Of a stretch of DNA of 38,285 bases, positions 15,845 to 23,894 are shown one piece after another. The notes beneath the pieces are model-generated. The model did no database searches. It saw only the letters and a list, made by a program, of their open reading frames with translations, and had not been told where the DNA came from. The translations under genes and the position numbers were made by a program. Source of the stretch: CAYXVJ01 sp964558445 (GTDB taxonomy: Bacteria; Bacillota; Clostridia; Saccharofermentanales; Fastidiosipilaceae); contig CAZLEA010000014.1 of the NCBI GenBank assembly GCA_964558445.1, positions 1 through 38,285 of the forward strand. Direction: 5' to 3'. Positions within the stretch are counted from its first letter, which is position 1. Each line of letters opens with the position of its first letter.

Positions 15845-16996
15845 CTAGTCCATATCGTCGAAATCGAATTCGTCGTAGTCGTCGTAATTGTCCGGTTCCG
15901 GCACGGGTGTCGGTGTTGGCGTCACCGTCGGTGCGGGCGTCGGATCGACAGTTGTGGACTGGTTGTTGTTGAACGGTGCGAGCGGCAGCAGTGTCTGCGT
16001 ACCCGAACCGTTATCCATGTAGACCGTGACCCCTGGCAGGATCTCGACGATAGCTTCCAGATACATCCTGGAGCGCGTGATATCCGGGTAGTTCTTGTAC
16101 TCGTTGTAGATAGCCAGGAAGCGGTCTCGGCTACCGACTGCCTCGTTGATCCTAGTCTCCTTGGAAGCCTCGGCGTTACGGACAATCTTGTCAGCTTCCG
16201 AGCGTGCGGCGGGTAGCTTCGAATTCTGATATTGGATCGCCTGATTCAGCATTGTATCCTTCTGCTGCTTGGCGTTCTCAACTTCGCGGAAGGCGCGGGC
16301 GATCTCCTCGGTCGGCGGTTCCGAATCGTTGACCTTGACGTCCATGATCTGTATGCCGAGGTTTGTCGAGTCGATCTTCGAGGTGAGGAGCTCCATGACT
16401 TCCACTTGGATCTCGACCTTACCCGTTGTGAGGACTTCATCGATATCCTTCGTACCCACGACAGAACGAACGGAGCTCTGAAGCATGCTGCGAAGTATGC
16501 TATCCGGCTCCTCTGCATTGAAGAGATAGGAGACAGGATCCGAGATCTTCCATTCGACGAAGAAGTCGATGGCTACCACGTTCAGATCGCCTGTGATCAT
16601 CATGGAATCTTCTTCATCCGAGGTGTAGGAGCCATCCGGATTCTGGTGATAACCGAGCTCGAGGCGCTGGGTACGGTTGACAGGCAGAATCGTAGCCTTC
16701 TGAATCGGATAGGGCAGCTTCCAGTTCAAACCGGCATCCACCGTATTGGTGTAGCGACCGAAGGTGGTCACGACAGCTTGCTCGTACTCGGCGACGGTAT
16801 AGAAACTGGTTCCTGCGATCCATAGTGCGGCGATTATAATTACAAAGAGCGGCCAGAACTTCATGACCTTCTTCCAGACAGGCGGGAGGCCTGCAGGGCG
16901 TCCCGGGCGCGGGGACCAAGCTTGACCGGGTGGCGGCGACTGACCGCTGTTCGGACTCCCCTGCGATGGTCCTCCGGGGTTCCATTGATTAGACAT
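15845..16996 (-). CDS. hflK: HflK-like SPFH/band 7 membrane protein
   Basis: Partner of HflC, 383 aa. A Pro/Gly-rich N-terminus (NQWNPGGPSQGSPNSGQSPP) of about 45 residues precedes one transmembrane helix (about 50-68). The SPFH domain follows (VAEYEQAVVTTFGRY, WKLPYPIQ) with the conserved MITGDLNVVAIDFFVEWKI region and a helical LNQAIQYQNSKLPAARSEAD segment. The C-terminus is a Thr/Pro linker (TPAPTVTPTPTPVPEPD) ending in an acidic patch (DDYDEFDFDDMD), which I do not associate with usual HflK. The start at 16996 is set by GGAG 6 nt upstream; a longer TTG reading has no such site. An extended -10 lies about 45 bp before it. Confidence 0.9.
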   Translation of the reverse strand: MSNQWNPGGPSQGSPNSGQSPPPGQAWSPRPGRPAGLPPVWKKVMKFWPLFVIIIAALWIAGTSFYTVAEYEQAVVTTFGRYTNTVDAGLNWKLPYPIQKATILPVNRTQRLELGYHQNPDGSYTSDEEDSMMITGDLNVVAIDFFVEWKISDPVSYLFNAEEPDSILRSMLQSSVRSVVGTKDIDEVLTTGKVEIQVEVMELLTSKIDSTNLGIQIMDVKVNDSEPPTEEIARAFREVENAKQQKDTMLNQAIQYQNSKLPAARSEADKIVRNAEASKETRINEAVGSRDRFLAIYNEYKNYPDITRSRMYLEAIVEILPGVTVYMDNGSGTQTLLPLAPFNNNQSTTVDPTPAPTVTPTPTPVPEPDNYDDYDEFDFDDMD

Positions 16997-17048
16997 AAGC
17001 ATCTCCTTCCCAGAGTTGGTTGCAATCAAGTGATAAATATACTGTATT

Positions 17049-17057
17049 ATTATAGCA
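17049..17057 (-). promoter_or_regulatory. extended -10 promoter of hflKC
   Basis: TGCTATAAT, a perfect TGnTATAAT; no good -35 at the right distance (TTTACA lies about 20 bp away). Start near 17042. Confidence 0.55.
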
Positions 17058-17107
17058 GACTAGCATCGCTCATTTGTAAAGGTACAGGAAACATAAGGAA
17101 GCATGCC

Positions 17108-18361
17108 ATGGACAAGCGACTGATTCTGCATATCGATATCAACAGCTTCTATGCCCAGGTCGAGTTGCTCACTAGACCTGAGCTTCGCTTGTTACCCGTC
17201 GCTGTCGGCGGGGATGTCAAGCAGCGTCACGGCGTCGTCTTGGCCAAGAACGAGGCCGCGAAGGCGTTTCAAGTACAAACAGGAGAGTCCCTCTTCGAAG
17301 CCAAGCAGAAGTGTCCAAACCTAATCGTCCTCCCCCCTCACTTCGACCTCTACAGCGAATATTCGCGACGTGCCAAGCAGATCTTCCTTCGCTATAGCGA
17401 TCGCGTCGAATCCTTCGGGCCGGATGAAGCCTGGGTAGACTTGACGCATCTTCTGAAGGCAGACAGCAGACTGCACGGCTTATCGTGGTCCGAAGCTGCC
17501 CTGAACGTGGCTACGATGTTGAAGACTGTTATCTATGACGAGCTAAGCCTCACGGTCTCGATCGGCGTGTCTTGGAACAAGGCGTTTGCGAAACTCGGCA
17601 GCGATTACCGCAAGCCGGATGCGATCACCATCATCAGCCCCGAGAACTATCGAGACATCGTCTGGCCACTACCGGTCTCGAGTCTGCTCTACGTCGGTCC
17701 TGTCAGCCGGAAGCGTCTCGCGGATACCGGCATCCTCACCATCGGACAGTTGGCCAAGGCCGACGAGGCCTTCCTCCAATCTATACTCGGGAAGTCTGGC
17801 CCGGAACTCGGTCAGATGGCCCGCGGCGACCTCCTCTCACCTGTGCTGACCGGAGAGGAGCAGCGGCCGAGGCAATCGGTGGGGGTCAGCAGGACTATGA
17901 GCAGCGATATCGTCTCACTTGAGGCCGCCAAACCAGCTCTCAAACATCTGGCTGTGCTCCTAAACGAGCGCTTGGTCGAGCAGAATCTGCGCGGTCAGGT
18001 CCTACATATCTTCATACGTGACAATCAATTCCGGGACAAGACGAGACAGAGAAGTCTGAGCACCGCCATCCAAGCGACAGATGACCTCTATGACGAGGCC
18101 TTCAGCCTCCTGGAGATGCACGAGGACTTCCGCTTGCCACTTCGCGCGCTCGGCATCAGCGTCAGTTCCCTGCTACGGGTCGGCGAAGCCTGGCAACCAA
18201 GCCTCTTCGATCTGATGAAGGAGCAATCAGAGACAAACGTGAAGCGTGAGAAGCTCGAAGAGACGCTTAATAACCTGCATTCTCGCTATGGTTCTGCCGT
18301 GGTTGATTTCGGTGATATTCTGTTTGGTGTCACGGATACCGAAGAGGATTCTGTAGATTAG
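17108..18361 (+). CDS. dinB: Y-family DNA polymerase (DinB/Pol IV-like)
   Basis: Translesion DNA polymerase of 417 aa. Palm-domain metal ligands are Asp10 (LHIDINSFYA) and Asp106-Glu107 (ESFGPDEAWVDL). The steric gate that excludes ribonucleotides is probably Tyr15, and the PVAVGG and KNEAAKAF segments match the fingers. The thumb has the helix-hairpin-helix type GPVSRKRLADTGILTIGQLAK, and the little finger covers about 240-360. The usual SLDEA is replaced by FGPDEA, a variation seen in some Bacillota members but worth noting. Start at ATG 17108 with AAGGA 8 nt upstream. It is divergent from hflK with a short shared region and I see no LexA-type operator, so SOS control is not supported by the sequence. 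Confidence 0.9.
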   Translation: MDKRLILHIDINSFYAQVELLTRPELRLLPVAVGGDVKQRHGVVLAKNEAAKAFQVQTGESLFEAKQKCPNLIVLPPHFDLYSEYSRRAKQIFLRYSDRVESFGPDEAWVDLTHLLKADSRLHGLSWSEAALNVATMLKTVIYDELSLTVSIGVSWNKAFAKLGSDYRKPDAITIISPENYRDIVWPLPVSSLLYVGPVSRKRLADTGILTIGQLAKADEAFLQSILGKSGPELGQMARGDLLSPVLTGEEQRPRQSVGVSRTMSSDIVSLEAAKPALKHLAVLLNERLVEQNLRGQVLHIFIRDNQFRDKTRQRSLSTAIQATDDLYDEAFSLLEMHEDFRLPLRALGISVSSLLRVGEAWQPSLFDLMKEQSETNVKREKLEETLNNLHSRYGSAVVDFGDILFGVTDTEEDSVD

Positions 18362-18396
18362 AATGACTTGGTCAAACTGTCGAATTCGCCCCAAAG

Positions 18397-18426
18397 ATGA
18401 CAATTCTTCGGCTAATATGGTAAAAT
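18397..18426 (+). promoter_or_regulatory. promoter of the PPi-type phosphofructokinase
   Basis: ATGACA, 18 bp, TAAAAT preceded by TGG (extended -10). Start near 18433, about 40 nt before the ATG. Confidence 0.62.
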
Positions 18427-18470
18427 TACGAGGATCGTTTAGATATCGTTATTATATGGAGGTACAATAC

Positions 18471-19715
18471 ATGTCCCAATTGCTAGGTAATGCCATTTTT
18501 GGCCAGTCAGGCGGACCGACTTCGGTTATCAACGCCAGTGCTGCCGGTGTTTTTATCGAAGCCTTGAAACACGGTGATGTCATAAATAAGGTTTATGGCG
18601 CAGCCCATGGTATTAGAGGTATTTTGGATGAAGTCTTCTATGATATGGGTCAAGAAGACCCCTACGAGCTCGAGCTCCTGAAGACGACGCCTTCTTCCGC
18701 ACTCGGTTCCGTCCGCTACAAGCTGGCTGATCCCGACGTGGATGATACAGATTACAAGAGACTGCTTGAAGTATTCAAGAAGTACAACATTCGCTATTTC
18801 TTCTACAACGGTGGTAACGACTCCATGGATACCACCAACAAGATTTCCGACTTCATGCAGAAGGCCGGTTACGAGTGCCGCGTCATGGGTGTACCCAAGA
18901 CCATCGATAACGACCTCTACGGCACGGACCACTGTCCGGGTTACTCCTCTGCCGCCAAGTACATCGCCACCGCAACCATGGAAGTCTACCAGGATGCACG
19001 TGTGTATGACACCGGTCAGATCACCGTTCTGGAAGTCATGGGCCGTAACGCCGGCTGGTTGACTGCTGCCACTGCGCTCGCCGCACACAAGGGCTCCGGT
19101 CCGGACCTCATCTACCTGCCCGAGGTTGACTTCGATCTCGAGAAGATGCTGGCAGACGTCAAGCGCATCTACGAGCAGACCGGTAAGGTCATCGTCGCTG
19201 TCTCCGAAGGTGTCAAGACCAAGGATGGTCTACACATCCCCGAGCTCGTCGGCGAAGTTGAAGTCGATGCATTCGGTCACAAGCAGATGGGTGGCGCTGC
19301 CGCCGTTCTCGCCGACTACCTCAAGGAGAAGACCGGCGCCAAGGTTCGTGGCATTGAGTTCTCGCTTCTACAGCGTTGTGCCGCACACTGTGGTTCCAAG
19401 TCGGACGTCGAAGAGGCGTTCAACTCCGGTGCGATGGCTGTCAAGGCCGCTCTTGAAGGCAAGACCGACTACATGGTCGCCGTTGAGCGTGTCTCCAGCA
19501 CACCTTACGAAGTGAAGTACGTCCTTCTCCCCTTGGACAAGGTTGCGAACTACGAGAAGAAGGTACCGCGCGAGTGGATCAACGAGGAAGGCAACTTCGT
19601 CAACGATCAGTTCGTCGAGTATGCTCTCCCCTTGATCAGCGAGGATTCCGCTCCGCCGAAGGAAGATGGTCTCCCCCGCTTCGCACGCTTGAAGAAGGTT
19701 CTGGCTACGAAATAA
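18471..19715 (+). CDS. pfp: pyrophosphate-type phosphofructokinase
   Basis: Phosphofructokinase of 414 aa. The donor-site motif is GGNDS (114-118): Asp117 occupies the position where ATP-dependent enzymes have Gly, and this Asp is the known determinant of pyrophosphate use. PKTIDND (142-148) carries the Lys of PPi enzymes and the catalytic Asp; VMGRNAGW binds the sugar phosphate. The long N-terminal GQSGGPTSVINAS loop and the FGHKQMGGAAAVLADYLKE region fit the clostridial type. The reaction is reversible and saves ATP, so the protein may work in glycolysis and gluconeogenesis. Start at ATG 18471 with GGAGG 8 nt before it; codons upstream lie in the promoter. It is monocistronic with a strong terminator. 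The enzyme call is sure, the donor is inferred from the motif. Confidence 0.93.
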   Translation: MSQLLGNAIFGQSGGPTSVINASAAGVFIEALKHGDVINKVYGAAHGIRGILDEVFYDMGQEDPYELELLKTTPSSALGSVRYKLADPDVDDTDYKRLLEVFKKYNIRYFFYNGGNDSMDTTNKISDFMQKAGYECRVMGVPKTIDNDLYGTDHCPGYSSAAKYIATATMEVYQDARVYDTGQITVLEVMGRNAGWLTAATALAAHKGSGPDLIYLPEVDFDLEKMLADVKRIYEQTGKVIVAVSEGVKTKDGLHIPELVGEVEVDAFGHKQMGGAAAVLADYLKEKTGAKVRGIEFSLLQRCAAHCGSKSDVEEAFNSGAMAVKAALEGKTDYMVAVERVSSTPYEVKYVLLPLDKVANYEKKVPREWINEEGNFVNDQFVEYALPLISEDSAPPKEDGLPRFARLKKVLATK

Positions 19716-19745
19716 GCATAAACTTCAGCTGAAGAGATGAATTAG

Positions 19746-19787
19746 AACACCCGGTGGATCGTGATGGATCGACCGGGTGTTTGTTTG
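19746..19787 (+). terminator. intrinsic terminator of the PPi-type phosphofructokinase
   Basis: AACACCCGGT/ACCGGGTGTT (10 bp), a G/G mismatch, then GATC/GATC around GTGATG, followed by TTTGTTTG. It is probably also reached by the convergent thrE operon. Confidence 0.88.
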
Positions 19788-19840
19788 TACTGTGGTATTC
19801 ATATGCTGGGCCCAAGGTGAAGAATCTACAAATCAATACA

Positions 19841-20290
19841 TTATTTCTTGCGTCCGATTCGCTTACGTATCGACGGGAACGAGGTCACGAGCATGATGCC
19901 GAACGCGATGGCGACCGCTGTCGTAAACGTGCGCTCGAAGTTCAGACGAGACAGCTCCGATTGGCTATTCAGGAGGTAGTAGACCGTGTAGTAGATATAC
20001 GCACCGGGCACGAGGGGGAAGATCGACGCGACGAGGAAGACCGTCACCGGGCACTTGCGCCGCTCAGCGAGGAATCTGGAGAGTATAGAGACGGATACGG
20101 CAGCCAGGAAGACCGCGAAGCTCTCCTTGACACCAAACGCCTGCGCGTAGATGTAGACGGCCCAGCAAGTCGCTCCCCCGAGGCCGCAGAAGAGATACTC
20201 GGACGGCGGCACGCGATAGAAGACGGCGAAGCCAGCACTTGCAATCGCAGACATGAAGATTTGAATCACAGCATCTTGCCAGAACATCAT
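19841..20290 (-). CDS. ThrE-type transporter, small subunit (ThrE_2/DUF3815)
   Basis: Membrane protein of 149 aa with four to five hydrophobic segments, corresponding to the C-terminal half of ThrE threonine/serine exporters. The segments PPSEYLFCGLGGATCWAVY, ERRKCPVTVFLVASIFPLVPGAYIYYTVYYLL and FGIMLVTSF are family features. Its ATG overlaps the stop of the larger subunit gene (ATGA), so the two halves are made together as a split transporter, the usual arrangement in Bacillota. It is the last gene of the thrS operon. Direction of transport is assumed from the family only. Confidence 0.85.
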   Translation of the reverse strand: MMFWQDAVIQIFMSAIASAGFAVFYRVPPSEYLFCGLGGATCWAVYIYAQAFGVKESFAVFLAAVSVSILSRFLAERRKCPVTVFLVASIFPLVPGAYIYYTVYYLLNSQSELSRLNFERTFTTAVAIAFGIMLVTSFPSIRKRIGRKK

Positions 20291-21231
20291 CCCACCCCCA
20301 ATAACGGCTGGAAGATCCAGAGACTTGCCGCAACACCGAAGGCGATGCCGAAGCCAAGCGTGATAACATCAATCAGGCGAATGACGCCGGATAGATAGTC
20401 CGTATTCAAGACCTCTCTAACCGCGGTCGTCATCGACATACCGGGCACCAGTTGCATGATAGATCCGATGATGATGTTGCTGAAATTGATGGGCACGCCG
20501 GGCATAGTCAGCTGCATGAGCTTGACGATAAACAGAGCCAGTGTCGATACGAACATCGCACCCATGACGTTGACCATGATTCTAGCAACGGCAAAACGTG
20601 CCAAAAACTCCATGAAATAATACAAGATATAAGACGTGATAAACGCGACGATGAAACCGATCGCGTTCCCACCTGCGAGGACAGCGAAGCCTGCACTGCC
20701 GACACCGGTCGCGAGCGCACGGACGAAGACAGTCGTCTCGTTCTCGTTCTTGACCTCTTGGAGCTTCGCCATCGCCTCTTGGCAAGTCAGTTCACCGCGA
20801 GCGATACTGCGCGAGATCTCGTTGACATGCGTCACCCGCGTCAGATGATTCGACCCCAGCGGTATATAGCGAACCACCGCGCTCTTGGCCTGGCCGCCAC
20901 GCTCGACGTTCGCCATAATCGCGTTCGAGATGACATAAACGTTGTAGGGCTCAGTCTCGTAGACGCTCAGAATTCTCGTCATCGTATCTTGTACGCGGAA
21001 GATCTCGGCACCGCTGGCCAGGAGGATCTCCCCTGCCAAGGTCGCAACATCGAGTCCGTCGGCATAGCGATCGTCTCGCTTACCGGACAACGGCATAGAG
21101 GAGCCGGACGGCTCATGGACTTCTGCCATGATGCTATCCGACTCCTCCGGTAAATTGAAGCTACTCGACCCATCCGCACCCGTGTCGGGCGAGGCTTGGA
21201 AGAGATTCTCCTCATCACGAGGATCAAACAT
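20287..21231 (-). CDS. ThrE-type transporter, large subunit
   Basis: Protein of 314 aa of the ThrE (PF06738) family, which exports threonine and serine in Corynebacterium. An N-terminal soluble part carries YADGLDVATLAGEILLASGA and VERGGQAKSAVVRYIPLGSN, followed by about five membrane segments (SAGFAVLAGGNAIGFIVAF, LVPGMSMTTAVREVLN). The first 55 residues are hydrophilic and variable. The start is uncertain: ATG at 21231 lies one base after the thrS stop and would be translationally coupled, but no Shine-Dalgarno is visible; TTG at 21252 and GTG at 21243 overlap thrS and are alternatives. It is co-directional with thrS and so likely under its T-box. Confidence 0.83.
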   Translation of the reverse strand: MFDPRDEENLFQASPDTGADGSSSFNLPEESDSIMAEVHEPSGSSMPLSGKRDDRYADGLDVATLAGEILLASGAEIFRVQDTMTRILSVYETEPYNVYVISNAIMANVERGGQAKSAVVRYIPLGSNHLTRVTHVNEISRSIARGELTCQEAMAKLQEVKNENETTVFVRALATGVGSAGFAVLAGGNAIGFIVAFITSYILYYFMEFLARFAVARIMVNVMGAMFVSTLALFIVKLMQLTMPGVPINFSNIIIGSIMQLVPGMSMTTAVREVLNTDYLSGVIRLIDVITLGFGIAFGVAASLWIFQPLLGVG

Positions 21232-21232
21232 C

Positions 21233-23137
21233 TTAGAGTTCACGCGTATCAATCTTCTCTCTCAAGTCAACTATCAACTCGTCCAAGGTGGATTGACCGG
21301 CATCTCCGCCATCGCGCATGCGGATGGACACGATCTGCTCCTCTTCTTCCTTCGCGCCGATGACCAGCATATAAGGAACCTTCTCCATTTGAGCCTGACG
21401 AATCTTATACCCTATCTTATCATCTCGATCGTCCAAGGTCACGCGAATTCCTGCCTTCTTGAGCTTGCTCTTCACCTCTGCCGCATAGTCGACATGCTTC
21501 TCCGAGATACTGAGAACTCGGACTTGCTCGGGGGCGAGCCAGAGCGGGAACTTACCCGCGAAGTGCTCGATCAAGATCGCGATGAAGCGCTCGATCGAAC
21601 CGAAGAGCACGCGGTGCACCATTATCGGGTGATGACGCTCGCCGTCCTGCCCGATGTAGCCGATATCGAAGCGCTGAGGCATCTGGAAGTCCAGCTGTAT
21701 GGTGCCGCACTGCCAGGTACGACCGATGGTGTCCTCCAGGTGGAAGTCGATCTTCGGTCCGTAGAATGCGCCGTCGCCTGGGTTCACGCGATACGAGAGG
21801 TCTAGCTCTACAAGTGCTTCTTCTAGCGCCGCTGTCGCGTTCTCCCAATCCTCATCGGAGCCCATGCTGTCTTCCGGCCTGGTCGAGAGCTCAACATGGT
21901 AATTGAAACCAAGCTTCTTATAGACTTCGTCGATCATGGCGACGACGTTCTTGATCTCGTCCTTGACCTGATCGGGCGTGAGGTAGATATGCGCGTCGTC
22001 TTGATTGAAGCTGCGCACACGCATCAAGCCATGCAGCGCACCGGATTTCTCGTGACGGTGCACGAGGCCGATCTCCGCCATACGAAGCGGCAGGTCACGA
22101 TATGAGTGTGCATCGTTTCGGTAGACCAGGATCGATCCGGGGCAGTTCATCGGCTTGATCGCGTAATCTGCCTCATCGATCTGCGTGGTGTACATGTTCT
22201 TCTCATAGTGTTCCCAGTGGCCGGATTGCTCCCAGAGTTTGCGAGACATAATTAGCGGTGTATTGATCTCCTCATACTCTTCGCGCACATGGATCTCACG
22301 CCAATACTCGAGCAGGGTGTTACGAAGCTTCATACCGTTGGGCAGGAAGAAGGGGAAGCCGGGGGCCTCATCCATCATCGCAAAGATCCCCATCTCACGA
22401 CCAATCTTCCGGTGATCACGGGCCTTGGCCTCTTCTAACTTCTGCAGGTATTCGTCTAGATCCGCCTTCTTCATGAAGCTGATACCGTAGACACGGGTCA
22501 GCATCTTGTTCTTCTCGGAGCCGCGCCAGTAGGCCCCGGCAAGCGAGGTTAGTTTGAACGACTTGATCGCCTTCGTATTCAGGATATGCGGGCCGGCACA
22601 GAGATCGATGAATTCGCCCTGCTTGTAGAACGAGATGACCTCGTCTTCGGGCAAGTCGTTGATCAACTCAACCTTATAATCTTCGTTGATGGACTTCATC
22701 AATTCGATGGCCTCATCTCTCGGCAACTCGAAGCGCTCGATCGGCAAGCTCTCCTTGACGATCTTCTTCATCTCTGCTTCGATCTTCTCGAGATCCGACT
22801 CCTCCAGACCGCCATCGAGGTCGATGTCGTAGTAGAAGCCGTTGTCGATCGCAGGACCGATCGCAAGCTTAGCATCCGGATACAAACGCTTGATCGCCTG
22901 AGCCAGAATATGCGATGTACTGTGCCAGAAGGAGTGCTTACCCTCTGGGGAGTCAAACGTCACGATGTTCACCTGATCGCCGTCCTCTAGCGGGTAGCGC
23001 AGATCCTTCAATTCGCCGTTAACCATACCGCCGTTTGCGACACGAGCGAGACCCTCACTCAAGTGTTTGGCGAGATCGAGGACGGATGCGCCGTCTTCGA
23101 GTTCGACTTGTTTACCGTCTTTTAGTAATACCTTCAT
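21233..23137 (-). CDS. thrS: threonyl-tRNA synthetase
   Basis: Charges tRNA-Thr; 634 aa, the usual full length. Domain order is TGS (1-60), the second additional/editing domain (about 65-225) with HSTSHILAQA and IDLCAGPHI (zinc or water-binding His and Cys of the editing site), then the class II catalytic core (about 245-535) with MNCPGS (zinc Cys), RMAEIGLVHRHEKSGALHGLMRVRSF (motif 2) and HPIMVHRVLFGSIERF (motif 3), and the C-terminal anticodon-binding domain (about 540-634). GGAGG lies 8 nt before the ATG. A T-box leader with its own promoter and terminator lies directly upstream, so expression rises when uncharged tRNA-Thr accumulates. The ThrE-type transporter genes follow with a one-base gap. 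Confidence 0.98.
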   Translation of the reverse strand: MKVLLKDGKQVELEDGASVLDLAKHLSEGLARVANGGMVNGELKDLRYPLEDGDQVNIVTFDSPEGKHSFWHSTSHILAQAIKRLYPDAKLAIGPAIDNGFYYDIDLDGGLEESDLEKIEAEMKKIVKESLPIERFELPRDEAIELMKSINEDYKVELINDLPEDEVISFYKQGEFIDLCAGPHILNTKAIKSFKLTSLAGAYWRGSEKNKMLTRVYGISFMKKADLDEYLQKLEEAKARDHRKIGREMGIFAMMDEAPGFPFFLPNGMKLRNTLLEYWREIHVREEYEEINTPLIMSRKLWEQSGHWEHYEKNMYTTQIDEADYAIKPMNCPGSILVYRNDAHSYRDLPLRMAEIGLVHRHEKSGALHGLMRVRSFNQDDAHIYLTPDQVKDEIKNVVAMIDEVYKKLGFNYHVELSTRPEDSMGSDEDWENATAALEEALVELDLSYRVNPGDGAFYGPKIDFHLEDTIGRTWQCGTIQLDFQMPQRFDIGYIGQDGERHHPIMVHRVLFGSIERFIAILIEHFAGKFPLWLAPEQVRVLSISEKHVDYAAEVKSKLKKAGIRVTLDDRDDKIGYKIRQAQMEKVPYMLVIGAKEEEEQIVSIRMRDGGDAGQSTLDELIVDLREKIDTREL

Positions 23138-23192
23138 CTAGTTATCCTCCGTGGATGATTCATGTAGACAGGTAGATATCGCCAAAGGGGTC

Positions 23193-23231
23193 AAAAAAAC
23201 CTCCCACGACAGCCACTTCTGTCTTGAGAGG
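23193..23231 (-). terminator. T-box terminator hairpin of thrS
   Basis: CCTCTC/GGGAGG and GACAG/CTGTC helices followed by seven T on the minus strand, about 55 nt before the thrS start. It is the conditional terminator of the T-box. Confidence 0.9.
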
Positions 23232-23423
23232 GACGAGTCATGTACCCGCGGTTCCACCCTGCTTCCCTACCGGCTCGCACTACAGGCGGCCAAGGGCGCT
23301 CATATCTATATCAATTCTCTTCAGTGTACCAAGTTGGTACCGCTACAACAGTCGGTAAACATCTTCCAGCCCCGGATGCTCTCTCTGGCCCGACTACACG
23401 CGTAACAGCGCCTTGGATCTAAT
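23193..23423 (-). promoter_or_regulatory. T-box riboswitch leader of thrS
   Basis: Contains the diagnostic antiterminator sequence AGGGTGGAACCGCG (minus strand, 23260-23247), then the terminator hairpin. The UGGA in it would pair with an NCCA end whose discriminator base is U. Upstream, CGCT/AGCG and AGTCGG/CCGACT pairings outline stem I. A further hairpin GTACCAA/TTGGTAC follows (about 23326-23340). The Thr specifier codon is probably ACC at 23356-23354 (UUUACCG), but ACU just after it is not excluded. Uncharged tRNA-Thr would stabilise the antiterminator and switch on thrS. Confidence 0.93.
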
Positions 23424-23429
23424 ATTGTA

Positions 23430-23458
23430 AGAATACAGAGTTTGTAAATCTCTGTCAA
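23430..23458 (-). promoter_or_regulatory. promoter of the thrS T-box leader
   Basis: TTGACA, 17 bp, TATTCT; start near 23423, just before stem I. Confidence 0.8.
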
Positions 23459-23525
23459 GACGTCCTGTTGCGAAGTCTCACGTCCGACGTTCTGTGGCAG
23501 ACTGTCAATATAGATTAGGGTAAGC

Positions 23526-23558
23526 AAAAACCCCGCTGGCCAATCGGCAAACGAGGTT
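23526..23558 (-). terminator. terminator of the tRNA operon
   Basis: AACCTCG/CGGGGTT outer stem with an inner GCC/GGC, followed by TTTTTG on the minus strand, just after tRNA-Lys. Confidence 0.8.
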
Positions 23559-23562
23559 TCTG

Positions 23563-23638
23563 TGGTGACCCGCTGGGGGCTCGAACCCCAGACCCTCTGA
23601 TTAAAAGTCAGATGCTCTACCAACTGAGCTAGCGGATC
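23563..23638 (-). tRNA. tRNA-Lys (anticodon TTT)
   Basis: Acceptor GATCCGC/GCGGGTC, D arm GCTCAGTTGGTAGAGC, anticodon loop CTTTTAA (TTT), T loop TTCGAGC, discriminator A and encoded CCA. It is last in the His-Gln-Lys operon; its 5' base directly touches the CCA of tRNA-Gln. Confidence 0.96.
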
Positions 23639-23713
23639 TGGCTGGGATGGCAGGATTTGAACCTACGAATGCGGGAGTCAAAGTCCCGTGCCTTACCACT
23701 TGGCGACACCCCA
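23639..23713 (-). tRNA. tRNA-Gln (anticodon TTG)
   Basis: Acceptor TGGGGTG/CATCCCA, anticodon stem CGGGA/TCCCG with loop CTTTGAC (TTG), T loop TTCAAAT, discriminator G and encoded CCA. It is the middle gene of the tRNA operon, with no base between it and tRNA-Lys. Confidence 0.96.
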
Positions 23714-23738
23714 ATATCCAGCTAAATTAAGAAAAAAA

Positions 23739-23816
23739 TGGGGTGGAATATGGGAATCGAACCCACGACCTCCAGAGCCACAATCTGGCGCTCTAACCAA
23801 CTGAGCTAATTCCACC
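23739..23816 (-). tRNA. tRNA-His (anticodon GTG)
   Basis: Begins with the extra G(-1) facing C73, typical of tRNA-His. Acceptor GTGGAAT/ATTCCAC, anticodon stem CCAGA/TCTGG with loop TTGTGGC (GTG), encoded CCA. It is first in the operon. Confidence 0.96.
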
Positions 23817-23863
23817 GAGTCATTTCTATACGGCTACTTCCTCTAGGGGAAGGCACGCTTGCT

Positions 23864-23893
23864 ATTATAGAGTCTGGCACGCGTATTTGTCAA
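23864..23893 (-). promoter_or_regulatory. consensus promoter of the tRNA operon
   Basis: TTGACA, 18 bp, TATAAT; both hexamers are perfect. The -35 ends one base after the helicase stop codon, so the tRNA operon is separated from the upstream operon by a promoter but no visible terminator. Confidence 0.92.
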
Positions 23894-23894
23894 G

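Noticed and set aside
17021..17107. LexA/SOS operator for the Y-family polymerase
   Set aside because: No GAAC-N4-GTTC-like palindrome is present between hflK and dinB.
20452..21153. 233-codon plus-strand frame opposite the ThrE-type gene
   Set aside because: Antisense to a clear membrane transporter, with a His/Arg/Asp-rich unlikely composition and no ribosome site.
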